From: Synechococcaceae bacterium WBB_10_009
Lineage (GTDB): Bacteria; Cyanobacteriota; Cyanobacteriia; PCC-6307; Cyanobiaceae
Direction of reading: 5' to 3'
DNA: 6,060 nt
Assembly: GCA_010030955.1 (NCBI GenBank)
Contig: RHBP01000105.1
Location: 1 to 6,060 of the forward strand
In this document: positions 1 through 5,689 of the stretch, one piece after another
Layout of the letters: every line of letters starts with the position of its first letter
Position numbering within the stretch: position 1 is the first letter of the stretch
The notes under the pieces: generated by a model
The model's database searches: none
What the model was told of the DNA's origin: nothing
The model's input: only the letters and a program-made list of their open reading frames with translations
Position numbers and translations under genes: made by a program

Positions 1-964
1 GTGCAGCAGGCGATCGGGAGTGCCCCTGAAGCGGTTGCTGCGGGCGCTGCTGCTCCATTGGCTCACGCTGCCTGTGCCGCTCCAGTTGCCGCTGCCGCTC
101 GGCAAAGCGGGCCCGGTCGCTGTCGCTGAAGCGGTCGATGCAGTGGTGGCAGCTGATCCCTTCGCGGTAGGCGGGGTGGTGCAGCTCCTCGGGTGCCAGG
201 GGCAGGCCGCAGGCAAAGCAGAGGCTGTGGCTGCCGGGCTCCAGCCGGTGGTTGACCGTGACGCGCTGGTCGAACACGAAGCATTCGCCCTGCCAGCTGC
301 TGCGCTCCTCGGGGATCTCCTCGAGGTAGCGCAGGATGCCCCCCTGCAGGTGGTGCACCTGCTCAAACCCCTGCTGCAGCAGATAAGCAGTGCTCTTCTC
401 GCAGCGGATGCCGCCGGTGCAAAACATGGCGATCGCCTTGGGCTTGCGCTGCTCCACCAGGGGCCGCAGGGTGCTCTCCACCCAGGCGGGGAACTCGCGG
501 AAGCTGCCGGTGCCGGGATGGATCGCCCCTTCAAACGTGCCCACCGCCACCTCGTAGGCGTTGCGGGTGTCCACCACGAGGGTGTCGGGGTCGGCGATCA
601 GCGCATCCCACTGCTGGGACGGCACGTAGGTGCCCACCTGCTCCGCCGGCTTCACGGTGGGGCAGCCCATGGTCACGATTTCGCGCTTGATCCGCACCTT
701 GAGGCGGAGGAAGGCCTGCTCGGGCGCCTTGCTCAGCTTGGCCTCCAGCTGCCCCAGGCCGGGCAGCTGCCGCAGCCGGTCCAGCAGCCGCTGCACCCCG
801 GGCGCCAGACCGCTCACCGTGCCGTTCACCCCCTCCTGGGCCAGCAACACCGTGCCCCGCAGGCCGGCGGCCTCCCCCAGCCGCTTCAGCTCCGCCTGCA
901 GGGCCGGCAACACGGCAGCATCCAGGGCGGTGAAGCCGTAGAAGGCCGCCACCTGCACGGTCAT
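1..964 (-). CDS. trhO: tRNA uridine(34) hydroxylase TrhO, rhodanese-domain protein (3' end outside window)
   Basis: Members of this family (E. coli TrhO/YceA) carry out oxygen-dependent hydroxylation of uridine 34 in tRNA anticodons, giving 5-hydroxyuridine, the precursor of wobble modifications; this is a cytoplasmic enzyme. Reading from the ATG at 964, 321 codons are visible with no stop before the left edge. Residues about 5-95 form the N-terminal domain (AQEGVNGTVSG at 42-52). Residues about 120-215 form a rhodanese domain with VVDTRNAYE (130-138) and the catalytic loop CTGGIRCEKS at 182-191, Cys182 being the expected active-site cysteine. Downstream are two CxxC pairs (Cys249/Cys252 and Cys272/Cys275), a likely metal-binding cluster. 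The tail after about residue 285 is rich in Arg and Gln and looks disordered. The ATG overlaps the bioB stop by 4 bases (ATGA at 961-964), and I see no good ribosome binding site, so translational coupling to bioB is likely. The family call is firm; U34 hydroxylation is inferred from homologues. Confidence 0.93.
   Translation of the reverse strand, partial: MTVQVAAFYGFTALDAAVLPALQAELKRLGEAAGLRGTVLLAQEGVNGTVSGLAPGVQRLLDRLRQLPGLGQLEAKLSKAPEQAFLRLKVRIKREIVTMGCPTVKPAEQVGTYVPSQQWDALIADPDTLVVDTRNAYEVAVGTFEGAIHPGTGSFREFPAWVESTLRPLVEQRKPKAIAMFCTGGIRCEKSTAYLLQQGFEQVHHLQGGILRYLEEIPEERSSWQGECFVFDQRVTVNHRLEPGSHSLCFACGLPLAPEELHHPAYREGISCHHCIDRFSDSDRARFAERQRQLERHRQREPMEQQRPQQPLQGHSRSPAA
429..436. repeat. 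HIP1 octamer (GCGATCGC)
   Basis: One exact copy of the palindrome GCGATCGC lies inside trhO, extended by one base on each side to GGCGATCGCC. HIP1 is strongly over-represented in many cyanobacterial genomes. A single copy in 6 kb agrees with, but does not prove, a cyanobacterial origin. Its cellular role is unsettled. Confidence 0.6.
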
Positions 965-1962
965 GCCGGCACGGGCTGCTCCCAGGCGCTAACCCCGGCG
1001 GCCGCCAACAGCTCCCGGTCGGCCGCCACATCGGGGTTGCCGGTGGTGAGCAGGGTGTCGCCGTAGAAGATCGAATCGGCGCCCGCCAGCAGGCACAGCA
1101 CCTGGGCCTCGCGGCTCATGGTCTCCCGGCCGGCGCTGAGGCGCACGCGGCTGTGGGGCATGAGGATGCGGGCCACGGCCACCATCCGCACCAGCTCCAG
1201 CGGATCCACGGGGGGTTGCTCCTGCAGCGGCGTGCCCTCCACCGCCACCAGGGCGTTGATCGGCACGCTCTCCGGGTGGGGGTTGAGGCTGGCCAGCACC
1301 TGCAGCAGCGAGGCGCGGTCGGTGAGGGTTTCGCCCATGCCGATGATGCCGCCGCAGCACATGGAGATGCCGGCCCGGCGCACCCGCTGCAGGGTTTCCA
1401 GCCGCTCCTGGTAGGTGCGGGTGGTGATGATCCGGTCGTAGTGCTCGGGGCTGGTGTCGAGGTTGTGGTTGTAGGAGGTGAGGCCCGCCTCCGCCAGCCG
1501 CTCGGCCTGGCTGTCGGTGAGCATGCCGGCGGTGACGCAGGCCTCCAACCCCAGCTCCCGCACGCCGCGCACCATGGCGAGCATGGCGTCAAAGGGGGCG
1601 CCGTCACGGATGTCGCGCCAGGCCCAGCCCATGCAGAAGCGGTGAGCGCCGGCATCGCGGGCGGCCCGGGCCCGCTGCAGCACCGGCTCCACCTCCAACT
1701 CCGGGCGGCCCGTCACGTCGCTGCTGTTGTGCATCGACTGGGGGCAATAGGCGCAGTCCTCCTCGCAGCCGCCGGTTTTCACGCTCAACAGCGACGCCAG
1801 CTGCACGCGGTAGCCGGGGTTGGCCTCGCGGTGCACCGCCTGGGCCCGCCACAGCAGCTCCATCAGGGGCAGCTCCAGCAGCGCCTGGATCTCGGCGGTG
1901 CTCCAGTCGTGGCGGAGCGGCAGGGGGGCGGCGGTCAAGGGGCGGGCGCTCCGGGGGAACAA
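961..1962 (-). CDS. bioB: Biotin synthase BioB (radical SAM)
   Basis: BioB inserts sulfur into dethiobiotin, the last step of biotin synthesis, using a radical-SAM [4Fe-4S] cluster and an auxiliary [2Fe-2S] cluster. The 333-residue protein carries the CxxxCxxC motif as CEEDCAYC (Cys66, Cys70, Cys73) followed by PQS. Likely [2Fe-2S] ligands by alignment with E. coli Cys97, Cys128, Cys188 and Arg260 are Cys110 (RFCMGWAW), Cys142, Cys202 and Arg274 (VRLSAGRE). YNHNLDTSPE is at 164-173. The expected length and all key residues are present, so the enzyme should be active. The start is unclear. No ATG exists before residue 34. The frame opens after the uppS stop, with TTG at 1962 (15 bases past uppS) and another TTG at 1938 that is preceded by GGAG at 10 bases. 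The shorter form (325 residues) starts nearer to where E. coli BioB begins and may be the true one. The stop overlaps the trhO start. No other bio gene is in the window. Confidence 0.96.
   Translation of the reverse strand: MFPRSARPLTAAPLPLRHDWSTAEIQALLELPLMELLWRAQAVHREANPGYRVQLASLLSVKTGGCEEDCAYCPQSMHNSSDVTGRPELEVEPVLQRARAARDAGAHRFCMGWAWRDIRDGAPFDAMLAMVRGVRELGLEACVTAGMLTDSQAERLAEAGLTSYNHNLDTSPEHYDRIITTRTYQERLETLQRVRRAGISMCCGGIIGMGETLTDRASLLQVLASLNPHPESVPINALVAVEGTPLQEQPPVDPLELVRMVAVARILMPHSRVRLSAGRETMSREAQVLCLLAGADSIFYGDTLLTTGNPDVAADRELLAAAGVSAWEQPVPA
1949..1952 (-). promoter_or_regulatory. Possible ribosome binding site for an internal bioB TTG start
   Basis: On the minus strand GGAG is followed by 10 bases and then TTG at 1938-1936, which is residue 9 of the longest bioB frame. 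The upstream TTG at 1962 has no purine-rich site before it. This favours the shorter BioB, but the spacing is at the long end and picocyanobacterial genes often lack such sites. Confidence 0.35.
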
Positions 1963-1977
1963 CGCAACGGCGAACGG

Positions 1978-2772
1978 TCAGGTCAGGCCCGACTCCACAC
2001 CGCCGAAGCGGCGCTGGCGGTTTTGGTAATCGAGCAGGGCGGCGGTGAGGGCCGCTTCATCGAAATCGGGCCAGAGCACATCGGTGATGTGCAGCTCGGC
2101 GTAGGCCAGTTGCCAGAGCAGGAAGTTGCTGATGCGCTGCTCGCCGCTGGTGCGGATCAGCAGGTCGGGGTCGCGCTCACCGCTGGTGTGCAGCTGGGCG
2201 GCGAAGGCGGCCTCATCGATGTCGGCCGGATCGAGCTCGCCGCGGGCCACCTGCTGGGCCAGCAGCCGCGCGGCCCGCACCAGCTCGCGGCGGCCGCCGT
2301 AGTTGGTGCACACGTTGAAGTGGATGCCGGTGTTGGCGGCGGTGCGGGCGGTGGCATCGGCGATCAGCTGCTGCAGCCCCTCCGGCAGCTGCTCCAGATC
2401 CCCCAGGAAGCGGATGCGCACCTGCTCCTGCTCCAGGGCCTGCAGCTCCCGGGCCAGCACCCGCTCGAACAGGGCCATCAGGAAGCTCACCTCCTCCCCC
2501 GGGCGGCTCCAGTTTTCGGTGGAGAAGGCGTAGGCGGTGAGGGCGCCGATGCCCCAGTCGCTGCAGAGCCGCAGGGTGCGCTTCAGCGCCTCCACCCCCT
2601 CGCGGTGGCCCATCACCCGCGGCAGCTTGCGCTGGTTGGCCCAGCGGCCGTTGCCATCCATGATCACGGCCACATGGGCCGGCAGGCGGGCGGGATCGAG
2701 GCCGGCCGGCAGCAGGCAGCGCGAGGGTCGGTTGCCCTGAACGGAGGTGGTGGTCGCCAGGGAGCGACTCAT
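1978..2772 (-). CDS. uppS: Undecaprenyl diphosphate synthase (cis-prenyltransferase, UppS)
   Basis: UppS condenses isopentenyl diphosphate units onto farnesyl diphosphate in cis configuration. The product is the C55 lipid carrier for peptidoglycan and other wall polymers; the enzyme acts at the inner face of the plasma membrane. The 264-residue protein has the hallmark HVAVIMDGNGRWA at 33-45, with Asp39 matching the catalytic Asp26 of E. coli UppS. It also has GHREGVE (55-61), YAFSTENWSRP (81-91) and RTSGEQRISNFLLWQ (207-221), which binds the diphosphate of the second substrate. About 30 N-terminal residues precede the core, slightly longer than usual and not conserved in character. The ATG at 2772 overlaps the cdaA stop (ATGA at 2769-2772) and lacks a ribosome binding site, so coupling with cdaA is likely. 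Product chain length cannot be read from sequence. Cyanobacteria often carry one such gene, so C55 is the default assumption. Confidence 0.95.
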   Translation of the reverse strand: MSRSLATTTSVQGNRPSRCLLPAGLDPARLPAHVAVIMDGNGRWANQRKLPRVMGHREGVEALKRTLRLCSDWGIGALTAYAFSTENWSRPGEEVSFLMALFERVLARELQALEQEQVRIRFLGDLEQLPEGLQQLIADATARTAANTGIHFNVCTNYGGRRELVRAARLLAQQVARGELDPADIDEAAFAAQLHTSGERDPDLLIRTSGEQRISNFLLWQLAYAELHITDVLWPDFDEAALTAALLDYQNRQRRFGGVESGLT

Positions 2773-3605
2773 GCGAGCGGGTCAGCCGTGTCGACGGACA
2801 CGCTACGCCCAGCCGCCTTGGCGCCCGGCTTGGCCCCCTGGGCCAGGGCCTCCGCCAGCAGCTCCTGCAGGCGGCTGCTGGTGATCGGCCGCTCCAGGCG
2901 CCCCTGGCGGGCCAGCGACAGGGTGCCGGTTTCCTCCGACACCACGATGCAGAGGCAGCGGTCGAAGCGTTCGGTGATGCCCAGGGCCGCCAGGTGGCGG
3001 GTGCCGAAGCGGTTGAGCCCCTGGCGCGACAGGGGCAGGATCACCCCCGCCGAGAGGATGCGGTTGCCCTTCACCAGCACGGCGCCGTCGTGCAGGGGGG
3101 TGTCGAGGGCGAACAGGTTGAGCAGCAGGTCCACCGACAGCTGGGCATCGAGGGCGATGCCGGGATTGAGGAAGTCTTCGGGGCGCAGGTCGCTGCCCAG
3201 ATCCACCACGATCAACCCACCGCGCCGCAGCTGCGACAGGCGCCCCGCCGCTTCGCTGAGCACGGGCACCGATCCGGAGGCCAACTTGTTGGCCCGCTGG
3301 CTGCCGAACAGCACATCCAACCGACCGGTGCCCAGCAGCTCCATCAGCCGCCGCAGCTCCCCCTGCCAGAGGATCGCCAGGGCCAGGCTGCAGGCCATCA
3401 CCAGCGCATCGATCAGCTTGCTGGTGAGCGGCAGGTTGGCGTAGCGCTGCACCACCCAGGCCACCGCCACCAGGGTGAGGTAGCCGCGCAACAACCACAG
3501 GGTGCGGGGTTCGTTGACCCGCGCCAACAGCACCATGCCCAGGGCTGTGGCCAACAGCAGATCCAGCACCACCCCCAGCTGGATCAAGCCGAACACGCCC
3601 CCCAC
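2769..3605 (-). CDS. cdaA: Membrane diadenylate cyclase CdaA (c-di-AMP synthase, DisA_N/DAC domain)
   Basis: CdaA joins two ATP into cyclic di-AMP, a messenger that in bacteria controls potassium and osmolyte transport and wall stability, and in cyanobacteria also night survival. With the start chosen at GTG 3605 the protein has 278 residues. Three hydrophobic helices lie at about 6-28, 36-55 and 63-80. A linker follows (GELRRLMELLG at 82-92), then the DAC domain at about 100-250. The DGA motif is present (LHDGAVLVKGNRI, Asp173). The second motif, normally RHR, reads GTRHLAALG (201-209), so its last Arg is Leu205. Other conserved stretches are SEETGTLSLA (223-232) and RPITSSRL (239-246). The Ala/Gly/Lys-rich tail looks disordered. 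GTG at 3596 or TTG at 3587 are alternative starts; no ATG is available except deep inside lysA. The gene starts about 25 bases after lysA and overlaps uppS. The usual Firmicute partners cdaR and glmM are absent here. Confidence 0.9.
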   Translation of the reverse strand: MGGVFGLIQLGVVLDLLLATALGMVLLARVNEPRTLWLLRGYLTLVAVAWVVQRYANLPLTSKLIDALVMACSLALAILWQGELRRLMELLGTGRLDVLFGSQRANKLASGSVPVLSEAAGRLSQLRRGGLIVVDLGSDLRPEDFLNPGIALDAQLSVDLLLNLFALDTPLHDGAVLVKGNRILSAGVILPLSRQGLNRFGTRHLAALGITERFDRCLCIVVSEETGTLSLARQGRLERPITSSRLQELLAEALAQGAKPGAKAAGRSVSVDTADPLA

Positions 3606-3630
3606 CGCTGCACCACCGCCGCGCCTGGGC

Positions 3631-5013
3631 TCAGGGTACCGGCCGCAGCCGTTCGGGCAAAACGTCGTAGCGCAGCAGTTCCTCTGGCTGCTCGCGCCGT
3701 TGCACCAGCTCCGCCTGGCCGTCGTGCACCAGCACCGCCGCCGGCCGCGGGATGCGGTTGTAGTTGGAGGCCATCGAGGCGTTGTAGGCGCCGGTGGCGA
3801 ACACCGCCAGCACATCGCCGGTGGCGGTGGGGGGCAGGGCCAGGTCCTTGAGCAGCACGTCGCCGGATTCGCAGTGCTTGCCCGCCAGGGTCACGGTGTC
3901 GGTGGCGTCGGCCTCGGGGCGATCCGCCAGCACGGCCGTGTAGCGGGATTGGTAGGTGATCGGCCGCGGGTTGTCGCTCATGCCGCCATCCACCGAGAGG
4001 TAGGTGCGGATGCCGGGGATCTGCTTGCGGCTGCCCACGCTGTAGAGGGTCACCCCGGCGGTGGCCACCAGGGAGCGGCCCGGCTCACACAGCAGCCGCG
4101 GCAGGTCGAGGCCCCGCTCCTGGCAGGCGGCGGCCACCGCCTCAGCCACGGTGCGCACCCAGGCCTCGATCGACGGCGGATCGTCGCTCTCCACATAACG
4201 GATGCCCAGGCCGCCGCCCACGTTGAGGTCGCTCACCGGGTGGCCCAGGTCGCGGGCCAGCTTGAGGGCATCGGCCATCACCGCCGCCAGGTCGCGGTGG
4301 GGCTGCAACTCGAAGATCTGCGAGCCGATGTGGGCGTGCAGGCCGCTCACCTGGGCCCAGGCGCAGCCCTTGAGGTGCTGCAGCACCGCCTCCAGCTGGT
4401 CGGGGTCGAAGCCGAACTTGCTGTCCAGGTGGCCCGTGCGGATGTACTCGTGCGTGTGGCACTCAATGCCCGGGGTGAAGCGCAGCATCAGCCGCACCGG
4501 CTGGCTCGGCCCCAGGGCCTCCAGCTGCTCCAGGTCGAGCCAGTTGTCGGCCACCACGGTGACGCCCAGCTCCACCGCCAGGCGCAACTCCTCAGCGCTC
4601 TTGTTGTTGCCGTGGAACACGATCCGCTCCGGCGGCATGCCCCCCTGCACGGCGGTGAGCAGCTCCCCGGCCGACACCGCATCGAGCCCCAGGCCCTCAT
4701 CGGCCACCACGGCGGTGATCGCCAGGCTGCTGTTGGCCTTGGAGGCGTACAGGGCCAGGGCGGCTCCGGGGTAGTGGCTGGCCAGGGCGTGGCGGTAGGC
4801 CTGGGCCGTGCCCCGCAGGGTGGCCTCATCCAGCACATACAACGGTGTGCCGTAGCGGCGGGCCAGGTCGCTCAGCAGGCATCCGCCCACCACCAGGCGC
4901 CCCTCCAGGTCGAGGCCGGTGGTGAGGGGGGTGAGGTTGCGGTTGGGGCTGGCGCTGTCGCGCCCGGCTTCGTAGGGCCGCAGGGCCACGGCGGCGGTGG
5001 GGGTGCTGGTCAT
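3631..5013 (-). CDS. lysA: Diaminopimelate decarboxylase LysA
   Basis: LysA is a PLP enzyme that decarboxylates meso-2,6-diaminopimelate to L-lysine, the last lysine step; its substrate is also a peptidoglycan building block. The 460-residue protein shows the alanine-racemase-like barrel with YASKAN (89-94), Lys92 being the PLP-binding lysine. HGNNKS is at 134-139, HIGSQ at 228-232, NVGGGLG at 264-270 (PLP phosphate loop) and EPGRSLVA at 310-317. The C-terminal barrel has HCESGD (380-385, Cys381 contributing to the active site across the dimer) and GAYN (408-411). The CESGD motif and length favour LysA over arginine, ornithine or carboxynorspermidine decarboxylases. The first 35 or so residues are poorly conserved in character. 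ATG at 5013 has AGGA seven bases upstream. It is the first gene of the leftward cluster and divergent from the GNAT gene. Confidence 0.96.
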   Translation of the reverse strand: MTSTPTAAVALRPYEAGRDSASPNRNLTPLTTGLDLEGRLVVGGCLLSDLARRYGTPLYVLDEATLRGTAQAYRHALASHYPGAALALYASKANSSLAITAVVADEGLGLDAVSAGELLTAVQGGMPPERIVFHGNNKSAEELRLAVELGVTVVADNWLDLEQLEALGPSQPVRLMLRFTPGIECHTHEYIRTGHLDSKFGFDPDQLEAVLQHLKGCAWAQVSGLHAHIGSQIFELQPHRDLAAVMADALKLARDLGHPVSDLNVGGGLGIRYVESDDPPSIEAWVRTVAEAVAAACQERGLDLPRLLCEPGRSLVATAGVTLYSVGSRKQIPGIRTYLSVDGGMSDNPRPITYQSRYTAVLADRPEADATDTVTLAGKHCESGDVLLKDLALPPTATGDVLAVFATGAYNASMASNYNRIPRPAAVLVHDGQAELVQRREQPEELLRYDVLPERLRPVP

Positions 5014-5049
5014 CGGGCGATCCTAGGGAGACCCCCTGCGGCGCCTGCC
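5014..5049. promoter_or_regulatory. Divergent intergenic gap between lysA and the GNAT gene
   Basis: Only 36 bases separate the two divergent start codons. At least one of the promoters must therefore lie inside the neighbouring coding sequence, or the two overlap. The gap holds the palindrome CCTAGG (5022-5027) and a GC-rich stretch next to the GNAT start. No clear pair of promoter boxes is visible on either strand. Confidence 0.45.
5021..5024 (-). promoter_or_regulatory. Start signal of lysA: AGGA ribosome site overlapping a -10-like TAGGAT
   Basis: On the minus strand AGGA lies seven bases before the lysA ATG, a normal ribosome-site position. The same bases belong to TAGGAT (5025-5020), which matches the -10 consensus TATAAT at four of six positions and ends six bases before the ATG. 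If that were the -10 box, the transcript would start at or next to the ATG and be leaderless. No convincing -35 box sits about 17 bases upstream. The ribosome-site reading is simpler. Confidence 0.45.
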
Positions 5050-5538
5050 GTGCCCCCCTCCACCCCCACGCCGCAGGCCCGGGCCCTGGGCCTGGAGCAG
5101 CTGCAGGCCTGCGTGGATCTGGATCAACGGGCCCTCGGCGGCCTGTGGACCGCCGGCCAGTGGCAGCGCGAGCTGGAGGACCCCCACCGCCCCTGCTGGG
5201 GCCTGCTCCAGGGCGATGCCCTGGTGGCCCTGGCCTGCGGTTGGCTGGTGGTGGATGAACTGCACATCACCGCCGTGGCGGTGGAGCCGGCCCAGCGGCG
5301 CCGGGGGCTGGGCCGGCAGGTGCTGGAGCTGCTGCTGGCCCAGGCGGCGGCCCTGGGGGCGGCCCACGCCACCCTCGAGGTCGCAGCCGGCAACGCCGCC
5401 GCCCTGGCGCTCTACGGCCGCTGCGGATTCAGCACCGCCGGTGTCCGTCGCGCCTACTACCGAAACGGAGACGATGCTCTGGTCCAATGGCGGCGGTTAC
5501 AGGATGCGCAGGGGGTGCGGATTGCCGCCCTTTCCTGA
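5050..5538 (+). CDS. rimI: RimI-like GNAT N-acetyltransferase
   Basis: GNAT enzymes transfer acetyl from acetyl-CoA to an amine; RimI acetylates protein N-termini, classically ribosomal protein S18. The 162-residue product, read from GTG 5050, fits a single GNAT domain. Beta strand 4 and motif A read ITAVAVEPAQRRRGLG (73-88), with the acetyl-CoA pyrophosphate loop QRRRGLG at 82-88. Motif B reads EVAAGNAAALALYGRCGF (110-127), close to the RimI pattern of Asn, LY and GF. YYRNGDDALVQWRRL (136-150) matches the RimI C-terminal strand. The open frame continues upstream through the lysA region, but no other sensible start lies between lysA and the domain, and GTG gives the expected N-terminal length. 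AGGGAG at 5025-5030 is too far away (19 bases) to be a usual ribosome site. The true substrate cannot be read from sequence, so the symbol is a family-level label. Confidence 0.87.
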   Translation: MPPSTPTPQARALGLEQLQACVDLDQRALGGLWTAGQWQRELEDPHRPCWGLLQGDALVALACGWLVVDELHITAVAVEPAQRRRGLGRQVLELLLAQAAALGAAHATLEVAAGNAAALALYGRCGFSTAGVRRAYYRNGDDALVQWRRLQDAQGVRIAALS

Positions 5539-5689
5539 TGCGAACAACCGAAATTCTTTGGCGGCTGAATTGTTGAAATCAGGCCGGAGATCCCCTGCTG
5601 CGGCAATGGTTTTGGGCCCCAGCAGCGCTGCGCCACACACACCCATCCAACCCTGATAGGTTGGGAACACATGCGCGTGGTCCCGCCCC
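5539..5689 (+). promoter_or_regulatory. Intergenic region upstream of clpC, likely carrying its promoter
   Basis: This 151-base region is the largest non-coding stretch in the window. Its first part is locally AT-rich: 17 of 40 bases are G or C at 5541-5580, far below the flanking genes. It includes a -35-like TTGAAA at 5573-5578, with no good -10 about 17 bases on. Nearer the gene, TGATAGGTT at 5654-5662 fits an extended -10 pattern (TGn followed by TAnnnT), which would give a leader of about 20 bases. CTGCTG (5595-5600) and CAGCAG (5620-5625) could pair, and GCAGCGCTGC (5622-5631) is a perfect palindrome, but neither has a T-tract, so I see no terminator for the GNAT gene. Promoter placement is tentative. 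Confidence 0.45.
5647..5664. repeat. Perfect 6-base inverted repeat in the clpC leader/promoter
   Basis: CCAACC and GGTTGG flank the six-base loop CTGATA, and the pair ends 25 bases before the clpC ATG. The possible extended -10 (5654-5662) lies across the loop and right arm. It could be an operator or an RNA hairpin. No T-tract follows, so it is not a typical terminator. A six-base match may also be chance. Confidence 0.5.

Larger units (their letters stand above)
1..5013 (-). other. Probable operon lysA-cdaA-uppS-bioB-trhO
   Basis: All five genes point left. Junctions from lysA onward are about 25 bases (lysA to cdaA), a 4-base ATGA overlap (cdaA to uppS), 15 or 39 bases depending on the bioB start (uppS to bioB), and a 4-base ATGA overlap (bioB to trhO). 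No terminator-like hairpin with a T-tract lies at any junction. The overlaps, together with the lack of ribosome sites for uppS and trhO, point to translational coupling. Co-transcription is inferred from layout only. Confidence 0.75.

Noticed and set aside
20..1066. A 348-codon plus-strand frame opposite trhO
   Set aside because: It is the antisense of a well-conserved rhodanese-domain gene, with Leu/Gln/His/Gly-rich sequence and no motif.
1153..3444. A 763-codon open frame on the plus strand opposite bioB, uppS and cdaA
   Set aside because: It runs antisense to three genes with clear domains, its product is Gly/His/Gln/Ala-rich low complexity without a recognisable domain, and such frames are expected in DNA this GC-rich where the third codon position of the real genes is nearly always G or C.
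3606..3630. The lysA-cdaA gap as a possible terminator or internal promoter
   Set aside because: Only 25 bases of GC-rich sequence, with no stem followed by T residues and no promoter-like boxes.
3502..5049. In-frame upstream extension of the GNAT gene, which would make a 678-residue fusion protein
   Set aside because: The extra 500-odd residues are the antisense of lysA and part of cdaA and have low-complexity composition; only the part from 5050 carries a protein domain.
5614..5633. GC-rich palindromes (GGGCCC and GCAGCGCTGC) as a terminator after the GNAT gene
   Set aside because: No T-tract follows and the stems are short; palindromes of this size are common at this GC content.
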